Origin: an uncultured Opitutaceae bacterium
GTDB taxonomy: Bacteria; Verrucomicrobiota; Verrucomicrobiae; Opitutales; Opitutaceae
Length of the DNA: 19,556 nucleotides
NCBI GenBank assembly: GCA_946482625.1
Contig: CAMLSH010000016.1
Location: forward strand, 1-19,556
Direction: 5' to 3'
Positions within the stretch are counted from its first letter, which is position 1. Each line of letters starts with the position of its first letter. Under the pieces are notes generated by a model. The model was given only the letters and a program-made list of their open reading frames with translations, searched no databases and was not told the origin of the DNA. A program made the translations under genes and the position numbers. Positions 7,272 to 15,575 of this stretch are shown in pieces.

Positions 7272-8207
7272 CTAGGAACGGAGCGTGCCGGCAGCCTGTT
7301 CGGCGAGAAACGACGCGTACGTTTTTTCCACGCCTTCCCGCAGCCCGATCCGGGATTTCCAACCAAGTGCGGCGAGTCGGGAAACATCCATCAGCTTTCG
7401 CGGGGTACCGTCCGGCTTGGAGGAATCCCACGCGATACGGCCGGGAAAACCGACCACGGACGCGACCGTCTCGGTGAGCTCCTTGATCGTCACATCGGTA
7501 CCCGTGCCCATGTTCACCCAGTCGGGCGGATTATCCAGTTTAAGGACGAACGCACAGGCATCGGCGAGGTCGTCGACGTAGAGAAACTCGCGCATCGGCT
7601 TGCCGGTGCCCCACGCCACCACTTCGGGCAGGCCGGCGAGTTTCGCCTCGTGGAACCGGCGGATCAGGGCGGGCAACACGTGGGAGTTTTGCCCGTGATA
7701 GTTGTCGCCCGGGCCGTACAGATTCGTCGGCATGCCGGAGTGAAAGAGAACGCCGTATTGTTTGCGGTAATACTGGCAGAGCTTCAGCCCGGTGATCTTG
7801 GCGATGGCGTAGGCCTCGTTGGTAGGCTCGAGCACGCTGGTTAGCAGACAATCCTCGGACATCGGCTGCGGCGCATGCTTCGGATAAATGCAGGAGCTGC
7901 CTAAGAAGAGGAAGCGCTTCACGCCGTTGCGATACGCACTGTGGATCGTGTTAGCGGCAACGATCAGGTTGTCGTAGATGAAATCAGCCGGGTAAGTATT
8001 GTTGGCGTGGATGCCGCCAACTTTCGCCGCCGCCATGATGACGACATCCGGCTTCTCCGCCGCGTAAAACGCCTCGACAGCGGCCTGCGACGTCAGATCG
8101 AGCTCGCGCCGCGTACGTAGCAAAAGCGTGACGCCCGGCTCGCGTTGAAAGCGGCGCACCAACGCGCCGCCGACCATGCCATTGTGACCTGCGATAAAGA
8201 GTTTCAT
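7272..8207 (-). CDS. fcl: GDP-L-fucose synthase
   Basis: A 311-residue epimerase/reductase that turns GDP-4-keto-6-deoxy-D-mannose into GDP-L-fucose using NADPH, acting right after Gmd. It is an extended short-chain dehydrogenase: the nucleotide loop G7-H-N-G10-M-V-G13 opens the protein. [10 protein letters not shown] (101-110) holds the catalytic serine and cysteine. [10 protein letters not shown] (128-137) gives the Y133/K137 pair, and [12 protein letters not shown] (174-185) carries the H176 thought to act as acid in relatives. [13 protein letters not shown] (206-218) is also typical. Length matches the family (about 310-320). It lies 72 bp after gmd on the same strand, making a two-gene GDP-fucose unit. 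No Shine-Dalgarno site is seen. No fucosyltransferase is in the window. Confidence 0.95.
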   Translation of the reverse strand: MKLFIAGHNGMVGGALVRRFQREPGVTLLLRTRRELDLTSQAAVEAFYAAEKPDVVIMAAAKVGGIHANNTYPADFIYDNLIVAANTIHSAYRNGVKRFLFLGSSCIYPKHAPQPMSEDCLLTSVLEPTNEAYAIAKITGLKLCQYYRKQYGVLFHSGMPTNLYGPGDNYHGQNSHVLPALIRRFHEAKLAGLPEVVAWGTGKPMREFLYVDDLADACAFVLKLDNPPDWVNMGTGTDVTIKELTETVASVVGFPGRIAWDSSKPDGTPRKLMDVSRLAALGWKSRIGLREGVEKTYASFLAEQAAGTLRS

Positions 8208-8279
8208 GACAAATGCGCCCAGCCCGACCCGCAGCCGTTCGTGGCCGAAGCCGGCGGGAGCGACCGGGCGGCAGAAGGT

Positions 8280-9296
8280 TTAGACGGGAGGGAGTTTGGC
8301 GATCTGCGCTTCGCGTTGAGCGAGCATGAGATCGTGATCGACCATGATTTCGACCAGCTCTTTGAACCGCACTTTTGGTTCCCACCCGAGCTGCTTCTTC
8401 GCCTTGGCCGGATCGCCGATGAGCAACTCGACCTCGGCGGGACGCTCGTAACGGGCGTCGTACTTCACGTACTTCTCCCAATCGAGTCCGACGCGCGCAA
8501 AAGCCACCTGGCAAAACTCTTTGACGCTGTGCGTCTCGTTGGTGCCCACGACGTAATCGTCGGGCTGATCCTGCTGGAGCATCATCCACATCATCTCGAC
8601 GTACTCCTTCGCATAGCCCCAATCGCGTTTCGCATCGAGGTTACCGAGCACGAGCGAGTCTTGGATGCCGGCTTTAATGCGGCCGACTGCGCGCGTAATT
8701 TTGCGAGTGACGAACGTCTCGCCGCGGCGGGGAGACTCGTGATTGAAGAGAATGCCGTTCGAGGCGTGAAGATTGTACGACTCGCGATAGTTCACGGTCA
8801 GCCAGTAGGCATACATCTTTGCACAGCCATACGGCGAGCGAGGCCAGAACGGCGTCTTCTCCGTCTGGGGAACCTCCTGAACCTTGCCGAACATCTCGGA
8901 CGAGGAAGCTTGATAGAAACGGCATTTCTTCACCAAGCCGGCTTCGCGGATAGCTTCGAGAATACGCACGGCGCCCACGCCCACAACGTCGCCCGTGTAC
9001 TCGGGAATATCGAAGGAGACCCGCACGTGAGACTGCGCACCGAGGTTGTAGATTTCGTCCGGCTGCAGTTGATACAGCAGCTTCACCATCTGAACCGAAT
9101 CCGCGAGATCGCCGAAATGGAGGAAGAACCGTTTTCCTTGAATCGTGCGATCTTCGTACAGGTGATCTATCCGGCTTGTATTGAACGTCGAAGCCCGGCG
9201 GATCACGCCGTGGACCTCGTAACCTTTAGCCAGCAGGAGTTCGGCGAGATAACTTCCGTCCTGACCTGTAATACCTGTGATAAGCGCTTTTTTCAT
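8280..9296 (-). CDS. gmd: GDP-mannose 4,6-dehydratase
   Basis: Converts GDP-D-mannose to GDP-4-keto-6-deoxymannose, the substrate of the Fcl enzyme encoded next. The protein has 338 residues from the ATG at 9294-9296. The frame runs 54 bases further upstream, but [20 protein letters not shown] is the family N terminus, with G8-x-x-G11-x-x-G14 for NADP. Other marks are [13 protein letters not shown] (83-95), QASSSEMFG (129-137) with the catalytic Ser/Glu region, and SPYGCAK (154-160) with Y156 and K160. [18 protein letters not shown] (183-200) is also present. It is slightly shorter than the E. coli enzyme, mainly at the C terminus. The upstream 273 bp to ftsH hold the likely promoter. No Shine-Dalgarno site is visible. 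Confidence 0.96.
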   Translation of the reverse strand: MKKALITGITGQDGSYLAELLLAKGYEVHGVIRRASTFNTSRIDHLYEDRTIQGKRFFLHFGDLADSVQMVKLLYQLQPDEIYNLGAQSHVRVSFDIPEYTGDVVGVGAVRILEAIREAGLVKKCRFYQASSSEMFGKVQEVPQTEKTPFWPRSPYGCAKMYAYWLTVNYRESYNLHASNGILFNHESPRRGETFVTRKITRAVGRIKAGIQDSLVLGNLDAKRDWGYAKEYVEMMWMMLQQDQPDDYVVGTNETHSVKEFCQVAFARVGLDWEKYVKYDARYERPAEVELLIGDPAKAKKQLGWEPKVRFKELVEIMVDHDLMLAQREAQIAKLPPV

Positions 9297-9490
9297 GGAG
9301 GGCGCAAGGTAGGTGGATTTGTAAACTCGGCGCAAGCACCACGATAGCACCGCCTCTATTTGCGGTAATACCCGAGTCGCCGACCCGGGAGCCCCCGAAA
9401 GCCGCCCCTTTCATTCATCACGGGCCGCGTAGTCGCCGCAGTGAGCGGACGGGTGAAACAACCTTCGGAGACCCCGGGGATCAACTCCGC

Positions 9491-9519
9491 AAAAAAGGCG
9501 CGGGAGTTACCCCACGCCT
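9491..9519 (-). terminator. Intrinsic terminator downstream of ftsH
   Basis: Read on the minus strand, AGGCGTGGG (9519-9511) pairs with CCCGCGCCT (9504-9496) around a 6-nt loop, and a run of six T follows (9496-9491). The only non-Watson-Crick pair is a U-G wobble in minus-strand RNA, which would be a mismatch on the other strand, so orientation is clear. It sits about 50 bases past the ftsH stop and ends the serS-tilS-ftsH run. The rest of 9297-9569 holds nothing I can name besides the likely gmd promoter. Confidence 0.82.
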
Positions 9520-9569
9520 CGAAGAGAATGTCACGACGCCCAAGGGCGCGTGCGATCAGCCTTCAATCC

Positions 9570-11585
9570 TCACGCCGGATTAGGAGCCGGTGCCGGGCCG
9601 CCGAGATCTTCCGGAGCGGTTTTGCCATGCGTCTTTTTGTCAGGCGTCTTGCCAATGGCCTTGGGCGACAGTGACTCGCGCACAATCGGCGAGACGATCT
9701 CGCCCTGCTTCATGATTTCCATGACATGTTTGCCCTCGATCGTTTCATGCTCGATCAGGGCTTGGGCGATCTTGTCGAGCGCGGCGCGGTGTTCGGTGAT
9801 GATCTGCTGAGCACGGCGATATTGGCCGTTGATGATCTCCGAAACGGCCGCATCCACGCGGCGCGCGGTGTCTTCGCTGATGTGCTGAGAACGGGTGATA
9901 TCGCGACCGAGGAAGACTGTGTCTTGGTTTTCACCCATCGCGATAGGACCGAGATCGCTCATGCCGTAATCGCAGACCATCGCGCGAGCGATCTTGGTCG
10001 CCTGCTTGATGTCGCCGTAAGCGCCGTTCGTGAAGTCACCCGTGACGAGCTCTTCCGCGATGCGGCCGCCCATCGCCATGGCAACTTGGTCGAGAAGCTT
10101 CTTCTTGCCGCGCGAAAGAATATCCTTGCTCGGAATGAACGTCGTGCTGCCCAGGCTTTGTCCGCGAGGGATGATGGTGACTTTGTGAACCGGCATCGTG
10201 CCGTCATCGAGCACGGCTTGGACGACTGCGTGTCCCGCTTCGTGCCAGGCCGTCATCTTCTTTTCGTTGTCGTCCATCACGCGACGGCGTTCCCGGCCAA
10301 AGAGGACTTTATCGCGCGCATCTTCGAGATCGATCATCTCCACCTTCTTCTTGCTGCGTCGTGCGGCCAGCAGCGCGCTCTCGTTGAGGAGATTCGCCAG
10401 TTCCGCACCGGAAAGTCCAGGTGTGCCACGTGCGACCACGCTCAGATCCACGTCGTCCGACAGAGAGATCTTGCGGGCGTGGACGCGAAGAATCTGTTCG
10501 CGGCCCACGATGTCGGGAAGGTCCACATACACCTGGCGGTCAAAACGACCCGGGCGCAGCAGCGCGTTGTCGAGCACGTCTGGACGATTCGTCGCCGCGA
10601 TGATGATGACGCCTTCGTTCGTATCGAAACCGTCCATCTCAACGAGGAGTGAGTTCAACGTCTGCTCGCGCTCGTCGTTACCACCGCCGAGCCCCGCCCC
10701 GCGCTGGCGGCCGACTGCGTCGATTTCGTCGATGAAGATCAAGCACGGCGCGCTCTTGCGGCCTTGTTCGAACATGTCGCGCACACGGCTCGCGCCGACA
10801 CCGACAAACATTTCCACAAAGTCCGAGCCGCTGATGGAGAAAAACGGGACGTCCGCTTCACCGGCTACCGCCTTGGCGAGCAGGGTTTTGCCGGTGCCAG
10901 GAGGACCGACCATCAGAATCCCCTTCGGGATTTTGCCGCCCATCTTCGTGAACTTCTTCGGCTCCTTTAGAAACTCGACTACTTCGCTGACCTCTTCCTT
11001 CGCCTCGTCGCAACCCGCGACATCCGCAAAGGTGATCTTGTCGCGATCACGCGTGAGGAGTTTTGCACGGCTCTTACCGAAACTGAGCGCGCCCCGGCCT
11101 GCATTGCGCAGTTGGCGCACGAAGAGAAAATAAAGCAGACCGATGATCAGGATAAATGGGATCAGCTGAGACGCCAACGACGAGAGCCAGGTCGATGGAG
11201 GCAGCTCTTTAAACAATTCGGAGGCTTGCAGCTTTTCGTGATTCGCCTCGGTGAGACGGCCGGATGCCACGAATTTCGCAGTCTTGCCGTCCATGCCATC
11301 GCTAAAAAGAGGTTCGGTCGCTTCGCCACGAATGACGTACTGATCGCGTCCCGAGGACTGGTCGGGCCGCATTTCGCCCGACTTGATTTTATTCTCCGCC
11401 GTCAGTTGGACCACCGTGTGGATTTTAATCTCCGCCGGGGCACCGGAACGCGCTGGATTCAATAAAAACAATGCCAGCACGGCTGCCGCGATGGACAGCC
11501 AGATCAGAAGAACCTTCGGCTGAAAACGTTCAGGTGGCAGGCTCTTCAAAGGGCGGCGTTTCTTTTCGTTTTTGAGGTCAGACAT
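9570..11585 (-). CDS. ftsH: ATP-dependent zinc metalloprotease FtsH
   Basis: A 671-residue inner-membrane AAA+ protease that degrades misfolded membrane proteins and short-lived regulators (in E. coli also LpxC, linking it to lipid A control). Order of parts: basic cytoplasmic start (1-23), membrane helix 1 (about 24-43), periplasmic domain (about 47-138), helix 2 (139-157), AAA module, then peptidase. GPPGTGKT (227-234) is Walker A, LIFIDEID (282-289) Walker B, and MFVG (259-262) the pore loop. RPGRFDR (344-350) is the second region of homology. HEAGH (448-452) with D525 forms the zinc site. The C-terminal tail (about 640-671) is Pro/Ala/Lys-rich. It starts 13 bp after the tilS stop, so the two are surely co-transcribed. 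The base before ATG is A, unlike most genes here. Confidence 0.98.
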   Translation of the reverse strand: MSDLKNEKKRRPLKSLPPERFQPKVLLIWLSIAAAVLALFLLNPARSGAPAEIKIHTVVQLTAENKIKSGEMRPDQSSGRDQYVIRGEATEPLFSDGMDGKTAKFVASGRLTEANHEKLQASELFKELPPSTWLSSLASQLIPFILIIGLLYFLFVRQLRNAGRGALSFGKSRAKLLTRDRDKITFADVAGCDEAKEEVSEVVEFLKEPKKFTKMGGKIPKGILMVGPPGTGKTLLAKAVAGEADVPFFSISGSDFVEMFVGVGASRVRDMFEQGRKSAPCLIFIDEIDAVGRQRGAGLGGGNDEREQTLNSLLVEMDGFDTNEGVIIIAATNRPDVLDNALLRPGRFDRQVYVDLPDIVGREQILRVHARKISLSDDVDLSVVARGTPGLSGAELANLLNESALLAARRSKKKVEMIDLEDARDKVLFGRERRRVMDDNEKKMTAWHEAGHAVVQAVLDDGTMPVHKVTIIPRGQSLGSTTFIPSKDILSRGKKKLLDQVAMAMGGRIAEELVTGDFTNGAYGDIKQATKIARAMVCDYGMSDLGPIAMGENQDTVFLGRDITRSQHISEDTARRVDAAVSEIINGQYRRAQQIITEHRAALDKIAQALIEHETIEGKHVMEIMKQGEIVSPIVRESLSPKAIGKTPDKKTHGKTAPEDLGGPAPAPNPA

Positions 11586-11598
11586 TTACTCGTAGGGA

Positions 11599-13041
11599 CT
11601 AGAGGGGGACCGTGTAGGTTCCAGTTTCATAAGTCAAACGAAGGCCCGTTACATTGACACCCGTAATTTTCGACTCTTCCGCAGGCGGAAGTCCCGGAAC
11701 CCACAGGATGCCACCGTTCTCCTGAAAAACAATCGGCAGGGTCATACGTCGCGCAGCCGGAATCTTACGATTCACAAACAGGTCCTGCAGTTTTGCAGAG
11801 CCCGGCGCCCCAAGCGGCCGATAACGGTCGCCCGCACACCATCTGCGCACGCGCACCGCTGCCGACGGTTCAGCGATGAATGCCTCGCTGGTTGGATCCA
11901 CTTCACCCGCGAGAATTCTGGTGCGCAGCGCGCCTTCAAACACGACCCGCCTCATCGTCAGCACGGAGCCGTCCGGCAAAAAGAGCGTCACCCCGTCACT
12001 CAAGCCAATCTCCGCGCAAGGCTCCGCGCTCCCCACGGAATCGTTCGAGGAATATCGCAAAACGCCCGCCGCGAGCTCCACCACCCCATCGCCCGCACTC
12101 ACCCGCCCCGCCCCGCGTTCGCATAGAGAGAGCACCTCCTCAAATCCCGCCCGGGCTAACGCCGCCAGCGGGCGCCACCGCCGCAGGGCCCGCCGCAGCA
12201 ACGCCTTCGGCCGGCCCGTCAACCCGCGCACGTCCAGCGTCTCCCGATCGTATCCACTTTCTGGCAGCAGCTCGGCCAGCCACGCCGTCAACGCTGCGTC
12301 GTCTTCTTCGAGCAGCTCCCGCGTCAGTGCCGCACCCGCTAGCGCGTCGTTTTCTGCCGCCACCCGCCAGTTCGGCACGACTTCATGACGCACCCTGTTT
12401 CGGAAAAAATCGCCAAGCGCATTGCTCGCGTCCTCACGCCAGTTCGCACCCGCGTCACGCAACGCCCCCACGATCTCCGCCTTCGTGAGCGTGAGCAGCG
12501 GCCGCAAAAAAACTCGTCCGTCACTCAGAGTCTGAACCGGTCTCGGCGCCGCCAGTCCCGCCGATCCGCTCCCGCGCGCGATCCGCATCAGCAACGTCTC
12601 CGCGATGTCCTCTTTTTGGTGGCCCGTCCAAAGCACGCTCGCACCCGCCGCCGTCATCTCCTTGGCGAAAAACGCCAACCGCGCCGCGCGCGCCGCCGCT
12701 TCACCTACGCCCGCACGCGCCTCCCGCCACTCTCCGACAGTAATCGCCATCCCGAGCGTTGCGCACACTTCGCGGCAAAACGCCTCATCCGTATCGCTCT
12801 CCTCGCCGCGCAATCGATGGTTAAAATGCAGCGCGACCAACCGATCGCGCCGCTCCGGCCAGTGACTCCACAGGGTCAAAAGCAACGCCAGTGAATCCGC
12901 GCCCCCCGAGAACGCCACGCACCACGATCCCTCCGGCTTCTCCGCCGCAACTTTATCGGCCCGGGCGATCACCGCCGGATGCAAGGCGGAGCGCGGAAAC
13001 AGCGTGGGCAACTCTCTCCAGTTGAGCGTGGGTTCGGACAT
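11599..13041 (-). CDS. tilS: tRNA(Ile)-lysidine synthetase
   Basis: Modifies C34 of the CAU-anticodon isoleucine tRNA to lysidine using ATP and lysine, so the tRNA reads AUA. The 480-residue protein has the PP-loop SGGADS (45-50), HFNHRLRGEESD (72-83), GHQKEDIAETLLMRIARGSG (140-159) and a DASN/RNRVRHEVVP stretch (204-223), all TilS family marks. A middle substrate-binding region follows. The C-terminal TilS_C domain (about 397-460) shows RRWCAGDRYRPLG and KLQDLFVNRKIPAARR. Gene order serS-tilS-ftsH is compact; many bacteria place hpt between tilS and ftsH, absent here. A GAGGG lies 14 bases before the ATG, inside a possible hairpin loop. Start chosen as the ATG giving a full N terminus. Confidence 0.95.
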   Translation of the reverse strand: MSEPTLNWRELPTLFPRSALHPAVIARADKVAAEKPEGSWCVAFSGGADSLALLLTLWSHWPERRDRLVALHFNHRLRGEESDTDEAFCREVCATLGMAITVGEWREARAGVGEAAARAARLAFFAKEMTAAGASVLWTGHQKEDIAETLLMRIARGSGSAGLAAPRPVQTLSDGRVFLRPLLTLTKAEIVGALRDAGANWREDASNALGDFFRNRVRHEVVPNWRVAAENDALAGAALTRELLEEDDAALTAWLAELLPESGYDRETLDVRGLTGRPKALLRRALRRWRPLAALARAGFEEVLSLCERGAGRVSAGDGVVELAAGVLRYSSNDSVGSAEPCAEIGLSDGVTLFLPDGSVLTMRRVVFEGALRTRILAGEVDPTSEAFIAEPSAAVRVRRWCAGDRYRPLGAPGSAKLQDLFVNRKIPAARRMTLPIVFQENGGILWVPGLPPAEESKITGVNVTGLRLTYETGTYTVPL

Positions 13042-13043
13042 CG

Positions 13044-13084
13044 CGCGGCGCTTTCCCTCGTTCTAGCGCAAAAAAAACGCCGCG
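13044..13084 (-). promoter_or_regulatory. Structured leader between serS and tilS
   Basis: On the minus strand CGCGGCG (13084-13078) can pair with CGCCGCG (13050-13044), whose last base lies two bases before the tilS ATG. The loop holds a T8 run (13077-13070) and AACGAGGGAAAG, the only Shine-Dalgarno-like purine stretch before tilS. Just upstream, TTCGCC/GGCGAA (13108-13092) is a 6-bp hairpin around the serS TAA. The T8 run could be part of a weak terminator, or the fold could set tilS translation. Inference from base pairing only. Confidence 0.3.
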
Positions 13085-13099
13085 GGCACTGTTCGCCAC

Positions 13100-14368
13100 T
13101 TAGGCGAAGCTCAAAAACTCCTTGCCGAAATACGGCACGAGCGCCGCCGGGATTTTCACCCGGCCGTCCTCCTGAAGATTGTTTTCCAAGATCGCCGCGA
13201 GCACGCGCGGCACCGCGAGACCCGAGCCGTTGAGCGTGTGAACCAACTCCGGCTTTTCTGCGCCTTTCGCCCGAAAACGGATCTGCGCACGACGCGCCTG
13301 AAACGCTTCGAAGTTCGAGCAGCTCGAAACTTCCAGCCAGCGTTTCTGCCCGGCCGACCAGACTTCGAGATCGTATTTCTTGCACTGCGCAAAACCCAGA
13401 TCGCCGCCGCACATCAACAGAACGCGATACGGCAGCTCCAGCTTCTGCAACAAGCGCTCGGCATCGAGGCGCAGTTTGTCGAGTTCGTCGTAACTGGAAC
13501 TTGGGTGCACCCACTTCAGCAGCTCGACTTTATCGAACTGATGCAGCCGGTTCAGCCCGCGCACGTCTTTGCCGTAGCTGCCCGCTTCACGGCGGAAACA
13601 CGGCGTGTACGCGCAGCGCAACACCGGCAGCGCCGCTTCATCCAAAATCTCGTCGCGCAGATAATTCGTCAGCGGCACTTCCGCCGTAGGCACCGCGTAA
13701 AGTTTGTCGGCCGTTTCATACATCTGGCCTTCCTTGTCCGGCAGTTGTCCCGTCGCAGTCGCGCTCGCCGCGTTCACGAAAATCGGCGGATTCACCTCCA
13801 GGTAACCGTTCTTCCCGGCTTCATCCAAAAAGAAGTGCAGCAACGCCCGCACGATCTTCGCGCCATCGCCAACATAGAAAGGAAACCCCGCGCCCGTCAC
13901 TTTCGCGCCACGTGCAAAATCGAACAACCGGTCGAAGCCCGCGATTTCCCAATGCGCCTTCGCGTGAGCCGAAACCGCGTTCACGTCTCCGTTCGTCGCG
14001 AACACCACATTCTCCTCCGGCGTGCGCCCTTCCGGGACGCTGCTATGCGGGATGTTTGGAAGCGCCAGCACGGCCTGCTTCCACTTCTCTTCGGTCTCCT
14101 TGAGTTGAACTTCGCGCTCTTTCACCTGCGCCGACACCGCCTTCATCTCCTGCACCTTGGCGACGAACTCCGGCGATCCTTTCGGCAGTTTCGCCATGTC
14201 GTTATTCGCCGCCTTCTGCACGCCGCGGAGCTGTTCGGTTTCTTGAAGCAACACGCGCCACGACGCATCGAGCGCGAGCACGGCATCGAGATCGACGTCG
14301 AGGTGTTTCTTGGCAATCGCCGCACGGACGACGTCGGGCGATTCACGAAGGAGTTTGGGATCGAGCAT
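13100..14368 (-). CDS. serS: Seryl-tRNA synthetase
   Basis: Charges tRNA(Ser) with serine in two ATP-dependent steps; class II synthetase, 422 residues, normal length. The N-terminal part (1-105) is the long helical tRNA-binding arm, rich in charged heptads between 35 and 100. The catalytic core follows with PTAEVPLTN (227-235), which holds the TxE serine-binding loop. CFRREAGSYGKDVRGLNRLH (257-276) covers motif 2, and GGDLGFAQCKKYDLEVW (321-337) and EVSSCSNFEAFQARRAQIR (346-364) complete the core. Motif 3 lies in HTLNGSGLAVPRVLAAILEN (377-396). It precedes tilS by 58 bp. serA at the left of the window belongs to the same amino acid but to a separate transcript. No Shine-Dalgarno site before ATG. 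Confidence 0.98.
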   Translation of the reverse strand: MLDPKLLRESPDVVRAAIAKKHLDVDLDAVLALDASWRVLLQETEQLRGVQKAANNDMAKLPKGSPEFVAKVQEMKAVSAQVKEREVQLKETEEKWKQAVLALPNIPHSSVPEGRTPEENVVFATNGDVNAVSAHAKAHWEIAGFDRLFDFARGAKVTGAGFPFYVGDGAKIVRALLHFFLDEAGKNGYLEVNPPIFVNAASATATGQLPDKEGQMYETADKLYAVPTAEVPLTNYLRDEILDEAALPVLRCAYTPCFRREAGSYGKDVRGLNRLHQFDKVELLKWVHPSSSYDELDKLRLDAERLLQKLELPYRVLLMCGGDLGFAQCKKYDLEVWSAGQKRWLEVSSCSNFEAFQARRAQIRFRAKGAEKPELVHTLNGSGLAVPRVLAAILENNLQEDGRVKIPAALVPYFGKEFLSFA

Positions 14369-14455
14369 GGGAAAAAGGCAGCGAAACCACTAACCCGCAC
14401 CAACTCACGCCAAATCTTCGCGCCCACCCCTCCGCGCCCCCTCAGCACCGCCCGC

Positions 14456-15451
14456 TCAAAATCCCCGCTGCGTAAACGGGAACGGATGCGCCGTCCGCAC
14501 GCGCGTCCCGTCGAGTCGCTTGAACCGCGCATAAACTTCGCGCGCCGACAGCAGTTTCAGGTTTCCGATCGGCGCCTGCACGACGTGGTTGGTCGGGCCG
14601 GTCAGCGGAAACGGCCCGTAAAGCCGCGGGTCGGTCGGACCGAAAATCCCCAGCGTCGGCACGCCCATCGCCGCCGCCAGATGCATCGGACCGCTGTCAT
14701 TCGAGATCACCCAGCCGGCGCGTTTCACGAGCGCGGGCAAGGCCATCAGACTCGTGTTGCCCGTGAGATTGAGAAACTGCGTCTCCGTCAGCGCGTCCTT
14801 GTAATCGATGTAGTTGTTTCCCGCCCACACGACTTTCCGGCCCGATCCGTCGCGCGCGATGAACTCCGTCAACTCCTTGAAGCCGTGCCAGCGTTTCTCG
14901 GCTCGGCGGCTGTCGGGAAACATAATCACCGGCTGCACACCGCCGCGTCCCTCGATGTGGCTCAAATTGAGCCCTTCGACTTCGCGAAACTTCAGACTGC
15001 CCGCCAGCTCCGGCTTCAGGCCGAGCACCGGCAAAAATTGCAGCAAAATCTCCAACGCGTGACTCGTCCGGCCCGACGGCGGCAGTTCCACCCTCTCTTT
15101 GTAGAAGACGCCAGAACCCTCGCGTGCATCCGCGCGGCCGATTTTTTTCACGCCGTTCGCCCGCGCCGTCATGAGTCCAGTGCGCAGCAGGCCCTGCATG
15201 TCGAACACGTAGTCAAACTTGGTCTGACGCACATCGCGCATCAACTTTAGGAAGCCCACGACCCCTCCGCTGCGCTTGAAAACGTACACATGGTCCACCG
15301 CCTCGCATTGCCGTACCAACGCCGCGAAGATGTCGCGCACGATCCAGGAGATGCGCACATCCGGCCGTTGAGCCTTGATCGACGCAGCCACTTGCAGGCC
15401 GTGAACGATGTCGCCCAAAGAGGACGGTTTGATGATAAGAAGTTCGACCAT
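14456..15451 (-). CDS. Glycosyltransferase family 9 (ADP-heptose:LPS heptosyltransferase, WaaC-like)
   Basis: A 331-residue GT9 enzyme expected to move L-glycero-D-manno-heptose from ADP-heptose to the LPS inner core at the cytoplasmic face of the inner membrane. It opens with LLIIKPSSLGDIVHGLQ, where D14 matches the catalytic Asp of WaaC. FDYVFDMQGLLRT (79-91) and PDSRRAEKRW (179-188), with K186 as the sugar-phosphate Lys, follow. The second lobe shows VISNDSGPMHLAAAMGVPT (248-266) and GIFGPTDP (268-275). These fit heptosyltransferase I better than II, but acceptor choice cannot be proved. It heads a same-strand run with serS 87 bp downstream. It is divergent from the acyltransferase-GT9 fusion, with a 124-bp shared spacer. 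The final ~20 residues are Arg/Phe-rich and unlike other family ends. Confidence 0.9.
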   Translation of the reverse strand: MVELLIIKPSSLGDIVHGLQVAASIKAQRPDVRISWIVRDIFAALVRQCEAVDHVYVFKRSGGVVGFLKLMRDVRQTKFDYVFDMQGLLRTGLMTARANGVKKIGRADAREGSGVFYKERVELPPSGRTSHALEILLQFLPVLGLKPELAGSLKFREVEGLNLSHIEGRGGVQPVIMFPDSRRAEKRWHGFKELTEFIARDGSGRKVVWAGNNYIDYKDALTETQFLNLTGNTSLMALPALVKRAGWVISNDSGPMHLAAAMGVPTLGIFGPTDPRLYGPFPLTGPTNHVVQAPIGNLKLLSAREVYARFKRLDGTRVRTAHPFPFTQRGF

Positions 15452-15496
15452 GAAAAACGTGTGCCGCAGAATCTGCTTTTAACCGCGGTGACGCTC

Positions 15497-15530
15497 CGTT
15501 TGATGAAGTTTCCCTCGGCAAAATCAAACG
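15497..15530. promoter_or_regulatory. 8-bp perfect dyad in the divergent LPS-gene spacer
   Basis: CGTTTGAT (15497-15504) and ATCAAACG (15523-15530) are perfect inverted repeats with an 18-base gap, lying near the middle of the 124-bp spacer (15452-15575). The position suits an operator serving both divergent genes, and the arms are AT-richer than their surroundings. The spacer also has two related stretches beginning AACCGCG (15481 and 15542). Binding by any protein is inference. Confidence 0.35.
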
Positions 15531-15575
15531 CTAATCGCCTCAACCGCGATCACCGTCCGGCGTTCCACTGCTCGC

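Noticed and set aside
8145..9347. 400-codon plus-strand frame opposite gmd
   Set aside because: Shadow of a strongly conserved gene; no family motif and no start context.
9297..9569. Extra small gene between gmd and ftsH
   Set aside because: Short frames overlap the terminator and have no start context or conserved-looking protein; the region is explained by a promoter and terminator.
13238..15250. 670-codon plus-strand frame spanning serS and the GT9 gene in antisense
   Set aside because: It crosses two well-supported genes and their spacer, has Arg/His/Gln-rich low-complexity composition, and shows no domain. It is an artefact of high GC on the opposite strand.
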